Source of the DNA: Loxodes magnus
Taxonomy: Eukaryota > Ciliophora > Karyorelictea > Loxodida > Loxodidae
Direction: 5' to 3'
Assembly (NCBI GenBank): GCA_946699065.1
Contig: CAMPDV010002035.1
Coordinates: forward strand, 1-64,000
Length of the DNA stretch: 64,000 nucleotides
The translations under genes were made by a program, and so were the position numbers. This document shows positions 33,559 through 44,200 of this stretch, in pieces. Under the pieces are notes generated by a model. The model had not been told where the DNA came from and ran no database searches. It saw only the letters and a list, made by a program, of their open reading frames with translations. The number at the start of each line of letters is the position of its first letter. Position 1 is the first letter of the stretch.

Positions 33559-34564
33559 TCAACTTTCAAAATTATTCATTCTCTTCTAGCTTTAATGTCT
33601 CTAACTTTTATCTCTATGAACTGATTTACTTTTTAGACTTTTCATTGAGAATGTCTTCTTTAACTGATTTGATCCAGAGTTCAATATTTTTAACTTCTCT
33701 TTGCTTCTTGAATTAACATACTTAAGCAAATCCGCTTTCTTCTGCACATCCAGTTTTATTCTTCTCTCTATCTTTATAAATTGGCTAGTTGTAGCATCGA
33801 TCTTATCCCCATAGAAGTTTACATTAACTGATGAAATCTTAAGAGCTTTATTCTTACAAACTCTGGAATTCTTTCTTAGTTTATACTCCATTTGGTCTAT
33901 CCTCTACATTTTCTCTGCTTCTGTAATTAAAAACCTACTGCTATCTTTAGACTAATTTGATCTATCTATTCCTTCTTACTACTAAACCTCTTAGTAAAGC
34001 TTATTTTAATAAATATCTTTAATTCCTTTCTAAACCTTACCGTTATACTAAGATAAAATTAGTATCTTTTGATGTGTTAGATACAACCTTACTCAATTAT
34101 AGTCTTTATTAATACTAAGAGTTACAGTATCTTTTATATGGAAGATTTAGTTATTTTAAAGCCCTTTATTACTAAATTAAATGAAAAACTTATATTTTTG
34201 ATTACTTTAATACCACCTAGATTTACTAATCTCTGCCTTAAAATCTAAAATCCTTGATCATCTAACTTCTCTAGGTTTGTGCTGCAGAATTACGTTTATC
34301 CTTTCTCAGTCCAATGAAATTCTAGTTATACAGTCTACTCATAATTTCTGTTCATTCTACTGATGAAATTAAAACGCTGAAAGATCTCAATTTTTATCTC
34401 TTTCTTCTCAATAATTTAGTTACCAGAGCTTTCAGCTTTATATGCCATCCTTTCTCTTTCTCTTCTAATGATAGATTTGTAAGTAGTATCTGAGTAGTCG
34501 AATCACTCGCATTCTTATCATATCTAATTGTAATAACTCTAACTGAAGAGTACATCAGAATCAT
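33559..34564 (-). CDS. Unknown three-member gene family, member 1
   Basis: ATG 34,562-34,564: M-I-L-M-Y-S-S-V-R-V-I-T-I-R-Y-D-K-N-A. Then S-T-T-Q-I-L-L-T-N-L-S-L-E-E-K-E-K-G-W, a family hallmark also seen as S-T-T-K-D-R-F-I-N-L-S-L-E-E in member 2. The middle includes L-G-G-I-K-V-I-K, and the tail N-F-Y-G-D-K-I-D-A-T-T-S-Q-F-I-K-I-E-R-R and K-S-V-H-R-D-K-S-Q-R-H-Q-S-Q-K-R ends at TGA 33,559-33,561. The 1,006-nt span is one more than a multiple of three, matching one 19-nt or 16-nt intron. The protein is Lys-rich and helical. Function unknown. Confidence 0.55.
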
Positions 34565-34706
34565 TCTTCTGTTATAAACTATTTTAGCACTAAGCTAACT
34601 TTTCTTTTAAGTACTCCTTTTTTAGGATTGAAGGGCAAATATTACTGAAGGTTGTTTTCTATAGTTAGATGTTTGATTATTTTTAAGCTAAAAGTTACTT
34701 TGATAC

Positions 34707-35340
34707 TCAACGCTTTTTATGTTTCTTAGAATTAAATAAAAATAAATTTAAAGCTAGTTCCTATAAGCTACTATTTCCTTTTAGTACCTACTTCTTAATG
34801 CATCATATCTTTTATATAAGCATCTTTAGCTATTCAGTCTTACTATTTATCCAATCTTTAGATTTAGTTTTCCTATAGTTAATCATATGATATGACTATC
34901 TATTTTCAATCAACTATAAACTATCTTTGTATACTGATCTCTTATATCTTCATCTCTTAATTAATCTTGACACTATATTTTGTTTTTGTCTCTATCTTTC
35001 ATTCTGACTCTTACCTATTGAGCATCTTTATAAGTTTCTTTCTTGCAGCTAATTAATAAACTTATATTTACCTTTTACCTTCTTACAGAACCTCTCAACT
35101 AACTTACTCTTACTCTATGTTCCTCTATTTTACTTACCATATCGACTTATATCTTCAATGCTTAAGTTTACTTATAAGGTTTTATTTATTTACTTCTCCA
35201 GTTAAGTATTTAGAGGATGATAATTAGCAAGTATGACTCCCAATCAAGATACCAGATTCATATTCTATTCCTACTGACTTAGTAAACTCGCTTTCTATCT
35301 CCTATATATTAATAGCTTTCTGTCCTTTATTTTCGGTTGA
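34707..35340 (-). CDS. Unrecognised basic protein
   Basis: The minus strand reads S-R-Y-G-K-Q-N-R-G-T-Q-S-K-S-K-L-V-E-R-F, L-Q-E-R-N-L-Q-R-C-S-I-G-K-S-Q-N-E-R-Q-R, R-Y-K-R-S-V-Y-K-D-S-L-Q-L-I-E-N-R and E-L-A-L-N-L-F-L-F-N-S-K-K-H-K-K-R, ending at TGA 34,707-34,709. Its 5' part is in another frame (F-A-E-D-R-I-E-S-L-L-T-L-F, I-E-S-E-F-T-K-S-V-G-I), so a short intron is expected near 35,130-35,200. It is divergent from the plus-strand gene that starts at 35,388. Confidence 0.4.
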
Positions 35341-35387
35341 TTATGTAAAGAGAGTAAGAAGACTTTCAATGCGATCTTCTGCAAAAG

Positions 35388-36216
35388 ATGGAAGCTTAGA
35401 TATATTTGATAAGTTCTAGGGTATTAACACCCTTAGCTGTGTTTATCTCTAGTGATGATGAAACAAACAGAGAATCTCCTGGCACTGAGCTCTAAAATTT
35501 GATCCTTAGATGAAAAAATTCTAGCTTAAGATTGACAAACAACTTGACTTACGAAATCAAAGCATGACTCTATTTCATAAACCATTCTCATAACTTAGGA
35601 GACCAATTAATACCCTTGATCATCAGAATTAGAACCCTTTTCATAAAAGCTAAGTCTTAATACTCAGTTACATAAATAAAAGGATTGGCAACAAAGTACT
35701 CAAAAAAGCCAGGAAAAGAAAATTTCTACTAACTGTATATTTAAAAAGCTTCAGTTCAGTTGAGCGTTTCTATAAGCTAACACACACTCTGCTATAAAAG
35801 CTTCTCGTTCTAACATTTTGTAGACAGATTTGAAGAGAAATATCTCTTATTGGTATTGGGTTAAATAGGAGTGTGATATAAGATGTTAATAGTTTGTTAG
35901 TCGTAAACTTAGAAGCAATATTACGCTTTAAGAGATTATATTTCTTATCCTTTACTAATCATACTAAATGGTAGGCTTATTTTACTAGTTACATTTCAAT
36001 GATGAAGCTTCTTAAGATGGTTATTTTTGAGAGCGAAAACAATTGATAGAGCTACATGGTAATGAAATATGTTAATGAGTAAGTTGTAAAATAGCTGTTA
36101 ATCTTTAGCATCTGATTGAAAATAGTAAATTGCTGACTACTAAAATAAGCCGTTGTAGCAGTATTTGCTTAATAGAAATGAAATCTATTATGTTACCTCA
36201 GTTCCTCATTTTCTGA
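35388..36216 (+). CDS. Unrecognised 270-aa protein with a 16-nt intron
   Basis: ATG 35,388 begins M-E-A-Q-I-Y-L-I-S-S-R-V-L-T-P-L-A-V-F-I, then S-S-D-D-E-T-N-R-E-S-P-G-T-E-L-Q-N-L. After F-V-D-R-F-E-E-K-Y-L-L-L an intron GTATTGGGTTAAATAG (35,853-35,868) leads to E-C-D-I-R-C-Q-Q-F-V-S-R-K-L-R-S-N, H-F-N-D-E-A-S-Q-D-G-Y-F-W-E-R-K-Q-L and I-S-R-C-S-S-I-C-L-I-E-M-K-S. It ends at TGA 36,214-36,216. The span of 829 minus 16 is 813 nt, exactly 271 codons, which supports the model. No domain recognised. Its 3' end overlaps that of the minus gene by 19 nt. Confidence 0.6.
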
Positions 36217-36695
36217 TGCATTAACTTTCTCCAGCTTGGTGCATTAATTTGGATCTCTTATTAACTTTTTATAATTTCCTGCAAATAAAATTTGAAGCTT
36301 CTATGTTATAAGTGGATAGATCTTCCTACTCTTTACTTAGCATTAACTAAGCTGACTCTTTTCTTATTACAGCATAGATTAAATATCATTTTATCATTGT
36401 AGCCTTTATTTTAACCTTTAAAGCTATAATTCTTTATTTACTTAGGAAATATCAAATGCTAGTAAGATTAATAGAGAAACAAATTAGTCTTATGATAGTT
36501 CCTTAGCTAACACTTTTCCCACTTCCTATTGTTTTAGGCTGTTATAGCACATCTTATTAGCTTTAACTATTATTTCCATCCTTCAGCTTTATTTCCATTA
36601 TATCTAGATAATCCATCCTGGAAATCCTTTTTCTTTATTTGCAGTCCTATGCTTCTTCAATCATTAGAGCTATATAAATACTTATTCCCCTTCAT
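36198..36695 (-). CDS. Unrecognised 165-aa reading frame, possibly part of a longer degenerate kelch-type gene
   Basis: ATG 36,693-36,695 to TGA 36,198-36,200 is 498 nt, exactly 166 codons, with a single internal TGA (N-D-W-R-S). The sequence runs M-K-G-N-K-Y-L-Y-S-S-N-D-W-R-S-I-G-L-Q, Y-N-G-N-K-A-E-G-W-K, K-R-V-S-L-V-N-A-K-Q-R-V-G-R-S-I and Q-I-N-A-P-S-W-R-K-L-M-H-Q. Coding-like frames continue upstream to about 36,992, where a stretch resembles a kelch blade of the gene at 24,750 (M-I-F-T-F-V-G-H-Y against V-I-F-T-L-G-G-Y). I could not join them without shifts, so the start is uncertain. Confidence 0.4.
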
Positions 36696-37074
36696 GCTTC
36701 TTTTGCCAGTGTTAAAGTTGCTGACTATTACTAATATTATATCATTAAAACATATGTACTCCTTCCTTATTTATAATGTCCTACGAATGTAAATATCATT
36801 CTATGTAATTACCCTTTGAAGCAAATTAATATCATATATCTCACAAAGTACCTTTAGAATCTTATCTTCCGATAACTGAAATTTTAATATACTATAAGTT
36901 CATCCACACTCTCTTTATTCTCAAGGCTTCACTCATATTTCTACTGATCAAACTACTTTTTATTCCTCTTTCCTTTTTAAATACAACTCCATTATATAGT
37001 AGACTTATTATTACTTCTATAGTTTCTTTTTATTAAAATACTAAAGATCCTTTAATAACTACATTTCAAGCTAT

Positions 37075-38207
37075 TCATACTTAGCTTAGTAATCCTACTT
37101 TAGATTCTAATTTTACTACTTTATTCTAGCTACTCTTATAGTTATTAAGTTGCTTAATTCTACTAGTTCCATGTTCTTTTAACTTACCTCTTATTAGTCT
37201 ATTCTAGTTCTGCTTTTTTATATAAATTGCTCTATATAGCTTAGTTAAATACTCTATTACTTCAGTTCCTCATCTTATCTCTTTAACCTTTATTCTGTAT
37301 GTTTTAATCTAGTCATTCTGCTCTTTATGGCTATTATTCTTACCTAGTTAAACTAATTTTCCTCTATTTACTTTAATAGCTTCTATGTATAATCTGCTAT
37401 TGTTAGCTTTTCTCCTTTATAGCTCTTAATTTAAGTTACTAGACTTCGCTTTAGTCTTTAAGATAGGTTTGCTTCTTACAAATCCAAGTCATCAAACTTA
37501 ATTAATCCTCTTATTAATCCTATCTCAATCTTAGTCAAATAAGTAATTCCTTTTATCTTAATGAATAATAATTCTTATTATATCTATTTACTACTAAACA
37601 TCTTACACTTAATAGATAAATTAATAAATATCTTAAACTTACTTTTTAAGCTTTACTATACTTAGATAATATTAATATCTTTTGGAATGCTTGATACTTT
37701 CTTACTATTTTAGTCTTTTAGAAACTAAGAGTTTTAGTACTTTAGTATAAGATTTTTATTTATGTTCTTTTAATGAATAAAGAACTTACAAATTTACAGT
37801 TTAAGTTTGTAGTTCCGTTTATATTAATACCACCTAATTCTTTTAACTTTAGTTGCTTCTAAAATCCTTAATTATATATTGTTCTCTATATTTATGTTTG
37901 AGTTAATTCTTTAGTCATTTCTTAATCCATTAGAATTCTATTATTCTACAGTCTACTAAACTTCTTAGATTAGCTTCTGTTTCTTCTACTAATAATTTTA
38001 AAATATCAAGATATTTTAAGCTTTAATCCAAATTTCTAAGTAGTTCATTACTTGCAACACAACAATCTTACAACTTTATTCTTCTTCTAAAGATAGATTA
38101 ATGAATCTATCTTTAGTAGTTGATTTAATCAAATAATAATTATATCACATCTAGTAGCAAGTGCTTTTATTTTCCTTTCTACAGTGTAACTCTTATAAAC
38201 TTCTCAT
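37075..38207 (-). CDS. Unknown three-member gene family, member 2
   Basis: ATG 38,205-38,207 starts M-R-S-L-Q-E-L-H-C-R-K-E-N-K-S-T-C-Y-Q, then S-T-T-K-D-R-F-I-N-L-S-L-E-E-E-Q-S. The middle has E-E-T-E-A-N-L-R-S-L-V-D-C-R-I-I-E-F and K-E-L-G-G-I-N-I-N-G-T-T-N. The tail R-S-K-P-I-L-K-T-K-A-K-S-S-N-L-N, I-K-T-Y-R-I-K-V-K-E-I-R-W-G-T-E-V-I-E-Y and L-K-E-H-G-T-S-R-I-K-Q ends at TGA 37,075-37,077. The 1,133-nt span is two more than a multiple of three (one 17- or 20-nt intron, or two 16- or 19-nt introns). It is closest to member 3. Function unknown. Confidence 0.55.
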
Positions 38208-38972
38208 AACATCACATTTATTCAAACAAAGCTCTGTATTATACATAACTTCAATATAGAAAACTTTAGAATTATACAATCATTATATAGAAAAAGGAAT
38301 GAGAAAGAATTTTAATAGATGCTACTTGCTGATGTATATAGAGGATATTAGTTTATAATTAGAAGTTAATAATCTCAATTTGTTTGTTGCTTAATATGCC
38401 AATTCTATAGTAATGAAGCTTATTATACTTACTTATAATCTGATATTCTTTAAATAATGAATGAAGGACTATTGTTCTCTACTGCTAGTAATCATTTATT
38501 ACTTATTTATATGAATGACTATCTTTATGTCTTTATATCTTACTTATTTTCTATCTTTCATATCTTGTAAATAAAAGTTTTAATATTACTTTCTTATAAT
38601 AAGCATGTAAGATACTAATTAATCAAATTTAAAACTGAATACTAAAACTAATTTAGACTACTATTATTAACTAATTTATTACTTAGTCTTGTATCTTTAA
38701 AAGTGTAAATATCATGAAATAACATTCTTATTATTATTTTGTTATTTGTAAATCTAACTGTGGGCTTATATAACTTCATTATACCTATCTATTTATTATT
38801 TTTAACTTCAAATTTTACTTATAACTGACTAAGCTTGTTCGTTTAGTAACTAAAATAGAGTTTATAAATAGCATAGAAATCCTCTTTCTAAAGATATAAG
38901 TTTATTTTAGTTAAATAAAGGTGACTAACACTCTATTTATATAATTAAATAAAACTATTTTTTACTTAAAAT

Positions 38973-40106
38973 TCATAAAATCTATCTCTTCTTTTTCCCT
39001 TTTAGTCCTCATTACTTCTTTCTTAGGATTACGAGTTCTATCTTATTACCTTATTAGTGAAGTAAAACCGAACAAATCTTCCATGAATGTTCATAAATAC
39101 TTAGATTTCTCTATTGTTAGCTTTATTATCTTATAGCTTTATTAGCTCTTTTTATCATCTCTAAATTATCTTCAGTTAACTAAGTTTATCTAAGAAGTTT
39201 AAATCTTTAGATTCCTCATTTCTACTTTTATTCTACTACCTTAATCAAAAATTTGTCTTTCATTCATCCAGTTTTTTACAGAGCTTGCTTACCTACAAAT
39301 TATCTAGCTACATTATCAATTTTATTACATTGTAGAGTCTACGTTTGACTGTAGAAACTTTAAGAGTTGTAATCTTACAAAACTAAGATAGCAGACTTAA
39401 TTTGTTCTCCAAGTAGTTTAATCTTAAATTTTATTCTAAATCTGTTTTTCTCTAGATTAATAATTTTATAGTACCTTCTTACTACTAAATACCTTACACT
39501 TAATACTTAAATTAATAAATATCTTATAAGATCTTTTTAAGCTTTACTATTATACTAAATTATTGGTAGTATCTTTTGAAGTGTTAGATACTTTCTTTAT
39601 AGTCTTTATTAGTAATAAGTTTTAGATTTAGTATCTTTTCATTTAAGGATTTAATTAACTTAATCATTTAAGTTTAAATTACTTTGTGATTACATTAATA
39701 CCGCCTAAATTTGCTTAAATCTAGTTATAAGTATCAAATCCTTAATTATATGCTTGCCTCTATATTTGTATGTGATGTAAGGCGTTTAGTTCTTTTTTAA
39801 TCCATTAGAATCTTTATTAATCTACAGTCTATTTAGCCTTCTAGATTTGCTTCTGTTTCTCCTAGTGATAAATTTAAAATATCGAATGATTTTAAGTTTT
39901 ATGATTCAATTTTCTTATTAGTCTATCACTTGAAATGCAACAAAACTTACAACTTTATTCTTCATTCATCTTCTTCAAGTTTGTGATATTTCTTAAGTAG
40001 TTGATTTAGTAAAATTATAATAATATCACATCTAGTAGCAAGTGACTTTATTTCCCTTTCTAATCCAAATTTCAAAACGACAGTGTAACTCTTACAAGCT
40101 TCTCAT
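38973..40106 (-). CDS. Unknown three-member gene family, member 3
   Basis: ATG 40,104-40,106 gives M-R-S-L-Q-E-L-H-C-R-F-E-I-W-I-R-K-G-N-K, the same opening as member 2. The middle has G-E-T-E-A-N-L-E-G-Q-I-D-C-R-L-I and L-G-G-I-N-V-I-T-K, then K-I-F-I-N-L-S-I-K-C-K-V-F-S-S-K-K. The tail C-N-K-I-D-N-V-A-R-Q-F-V-G-K-Q-A, L-T-E-D-N-L-E-M-I-K-R-A-N-K-A-I and K-I-E-L-V-I-L-R-K-K-Q-W-G-L-K-G-K-K-K ends at TGA 38,973-38,975. The 1,134-nt span is 378 codons, but frames switch inside, so compensating introns or indels are likely. Confidence 0.5.
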
Positions 40107-41239
40107 ATAATAATTATAAGAGTCATGCTATTAGCATTTTTAACACTAATCTTATTTTTCTTTCTATTACTCTTTTATAAGATTAAACTAGCAAATATTG
40201 CTTCATTATTGTAGAGTAACTAGTAGATTAATACTCTCATATAAATATGCTTTCTCTAAAAATACTGAGTCTTATTATATTCCTCTTAAGATTACTTCCG
40301 AAACTTAATTATAAGAAAAATATGCTAATTATCGTTTTTTAACAAGACTCTGATTATTACATCATACTAGTCTTTTTAAAGTGATTACAGTTAATTTTTT
40401 AGCTATAGACTTAATTAAATAATACCTTAAATATACTTATGTCTAAGAAATTCTCATATTTTTAGAATATTCTAATAGATAGAAGAGATATGCAATAGAA
40501 ATAAATTGATAAAGTAATTATTTACTCGTAGGAAGCAAGTAGTTTATATTTGTATTAGTACAAGAAAAGGAAATCAAGATGCTAAACTAGTTGAGTATTA
40601 ATAAAATTGCAATTATAATGTTAACTGCTATCTTGTGCCTATTTATTAGCTAATTTATAGAATTAAAACAATAAATAGAAAGATTTAATCTTAGTGTGTA
40701 TCTCAATCAATTTTAAGTATACTAGATTTAGTAATAATTAGTATAACTATAGAAAATATTTATTATTCTTTAATCCAAACATAAGGGAATACAATCCATA
40801 TATCAAATTTACTATACTATTATCACTATACAGCCATTATTCATATCAACCCAGTGCCAATACAATTTATCAAAAAACATACAACTAAATAATACAACGC
40901 TATTTAGTTCAAATTTACCATTCTCATCATAAACACATTATAGTATCAATCAATATAAATCAGTTATATGTAAACATTATACAATTCTAGATCATCCATT
41001 TTCCATACCAAACTATTGCTTCTACCTAAAATTATTACAATCTTAAAAAACCATATACCATTTTAATCATATTCTTACAACCATTTATTACAAAATATCA
41101 AAATTAACCATATTATAAAAAGTTAAAACAAGATACTATAATATAACTAAGATTTACAAATCTTTATTTAAAACCAATATATTTATTTTTAAATCAATTA
41201 AAATGTAGAAAGTTTTCGATTTTATTTTTTAAATCAGAC
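40107..41239. other. AT-rich interval downstream of the giant LNR gene
   Basis: This interval lies between the start of family member 3 and the 3' end of the LNR gene. It is very AT-rich, and 40,750-41,200 shifts to an A/C-rich, G-poor composition on the plus strand. I see no supported gene. Confidence 0.5.
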
Positions 41240-44200
41240 TCACTCATCACTACTTGAACTAGATTTCTGCGAACGAGATCTTTTTTCAATCCTCTTGCTT
41301 TTAGCTGAAGATTTTGTCTTTCCAGAGAAATCTACTTTTTAAGCTTGATTTTTTCTTTTTTCTTATACAAAATTAATAACTCCTACATCACCTGTTCCTT
41401 TTTCAGCTGATATATCTTCTTCTTTCTAATTTTCGTCTTCCTAATCTTCATTTTCGACTTCTTATGGCTCGACTTCAGGAGCATCTACTTCTGGTTCATC
41501 ATTTACTTAATCTACATATAAATCATCTGGTACGGTATTAACTTATACAATTCCATCTTCTTCATCTTCTTATGGCTCGACTTCAGGAGCATCTACTTCT
41601 GGTTCATCATTTACTTAATCTGCATATAAATCATCTGGTACGGTATTAACTTATACAATTCCATCTTCTTCATCTTCTTATGGCATGACTTCAGGAGCCT
41701 CTACTTCTGGTTCATCATTTACTTAATCTGCATATAAATCATCTGGCACGATATTAACTTATACAATTCCATCTTCTTCATCTTCTTATGGCTCGACTTC
41801 AGGAGCATCTACTTCTGGTTCATCATTTACTTAATCTGCATATAAATCATCTGGTACGGTATTAACTTATACAATTCCATCTTCTTCATCTTCTTATGGC
41901 ATGACTTCAGGAGCCTCTACTTCTGGTTCATCATTTACTTAATCTGCATATAAATCATCTGGCACGGTATTAACTTATACAATTCCATCTTCTTCATCTT
42001 CTTATGGCTCGACTTCAGGAGCATCTACTTCTGGTTCATCGTTTACTTAATCTGCATATAAATCATCTGGTACGGTATTAACTTATACAATTCCATCTTC
42101 TTCATCTTCTTATGGCATGACTTCAGGAGCCTCTACTTCTGGTTCATCATTTACTTAATCTGCATATAAATCATCTGGCACGGTATTAACTTATACAATT
42201 CCATCTTCTTCATCTTCTTATGGCTCGACTTCAGGAGCATCTACTTCTGGTTCATCGTTTACTTAATCTGCATATAAATCATCTGGCACGATATTAACTT
42301 ATACAATTCCATCTTCTTCATCTTCTTATGGCTCGACTTCAGGAGCATCTACTTCTGGTTCATCATTTACTTAATCTGCATATAAATCATCTGGTACGGT
42401 ATTAACTTATACAATTCCATCTTCTTCATCTTCTTATGGCATGACTTCAGGAGCCTCTACTTCTGGTTCATCATTTACTTAATCTGCATATAAATCATCT
42501 GGCACGGTATTAACTTATACAATTCCATCTTCTTCATCTTCTTATGGCTCGACTTCAGGAGCATCTACTTCTGGTTCATCGTTTACTTAATCTGCATATA
42601 AATCATCTGGTACGGTATTAACTTATACAATTCCATCTTCTTCATCTTCTTATGGCATGACTTCAGGAGCCTCTACTTCTGGTTCATCATTTACTTAATC
42701 TGCATATAAATCATCTGGCACGGTATTAACTTATACAATTCCATCTTCTTCATCTTCTTATGGCTCGACTTCAGGAGCATCTACTTCTGGTTCATCGTTT
42801 ACTTAATCTGCATATAAATCATCTGGCACGGTATTAACTTATACAATTCCATCTTCTTCATCTTCTTATGGCTCGACTTCAGGAGCCTCTACTTCTGGTT
42901 CATCGTTTACTTAATCTGCATATAAATCATCTGGTACGGTATTAACTTATACAATTCCATCTTCTTCATCTTCTTATGGCTCATTAAATAGTCTTTGGAA
43001 TTTCATTTATGCGAAACGGTTTACTTAACTTCCATGTAATTCTATTACATCACTAGGACTTATTCCCTCTAGATCAAAGACTTATTCTCTAATATATTCT
43101 TAATCTTTTAGTTTACTTCTAATTACAAAAGCTTCTCCATCTGTTCTTATTTCATGACTGTACCATTATCCTATTTTTAGAGGCTCTTCAGTTATCTTTA
43201 TTGTTTTTTCAGCGTTTTCCAAATAAAGATCACCAATTGGATTTTGTAATATGCTTATCGTTGGTAATTTAATTAATGTTTGCTTTCCAGAATCTTTTCT
43301 TAATATTTCTTCAAGCATATAATCAATTTCGAAAGAATACGATGGTGTGCTGAAATCGTTTCTCTAAAAAATGTAAATTATTTCTTCAAGTTCTAATCCT
43401 TCTCTAAATCTAGCTTGTCCTTCACCTTTTGTCTCAACTTTAGCATCTTCCCCTTATGATACAGATACATCATTTTCAAATGGCCACACTGTGATTTCAC
43501 CTTCAGTTTCTAACTATAAGATTTCTTCTTTCTTTTTCTGAATTCTGTTTTCTTCTTCTTCATTTTTCTATATTATCTGTTCATATTCATCTGCTTCCTT
43601 TTCACTTTGAGATTTTTAAGAATCATCTGCAACTTCAACTGTATCAATATCTTCATTTTGAGGTAATTAAACATCTTCTGTAGTTTCATCTATATCATTT
43701 TCCTGTACGATTTCAGGTTTATTTTCTTCCTTTTCTATATCTTAACAATCTCCACCATCCCAACTACAAGCTTCTATGAAACATTCAATATTGCATCGGC
43801 CATCTCCAATATATTGTTAGGGGCAAGTTATCGGGCATTCATCGAAGGTTTCCAAACAATCAGTGAAATCGTAATTACATTCTGGAATATTACATTATTC
43901 ATCGCAGATAAAATCTTGCTTACATTCGAAAGGACATCCAGAACAATCATTATTATCCCAATTGCAATTCTTATTATTACAGTTCTTGTGGCAAATACCA
44001 TCTCCTAACATATCCAAATAGCATCCCACAGCACAATCATCATAAGCTTTGCAATCTGAACCATCCTAATCGCATGAATCAAATTAGCATTATATATCAC
44101 ATACTCCGTTATTTACCAAAGTCTCCTTACAATCAGGAGCACAATATTCTAATTATAAGCAATCTCCTTTATCCCATCCACATGCTGCTGTGTTACACTC

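Noticed and set aside
41463-42974. CRISPR array
   Set aside because: Units are contiguous with no spacers and lie in frame within a eukaryotic coding region.
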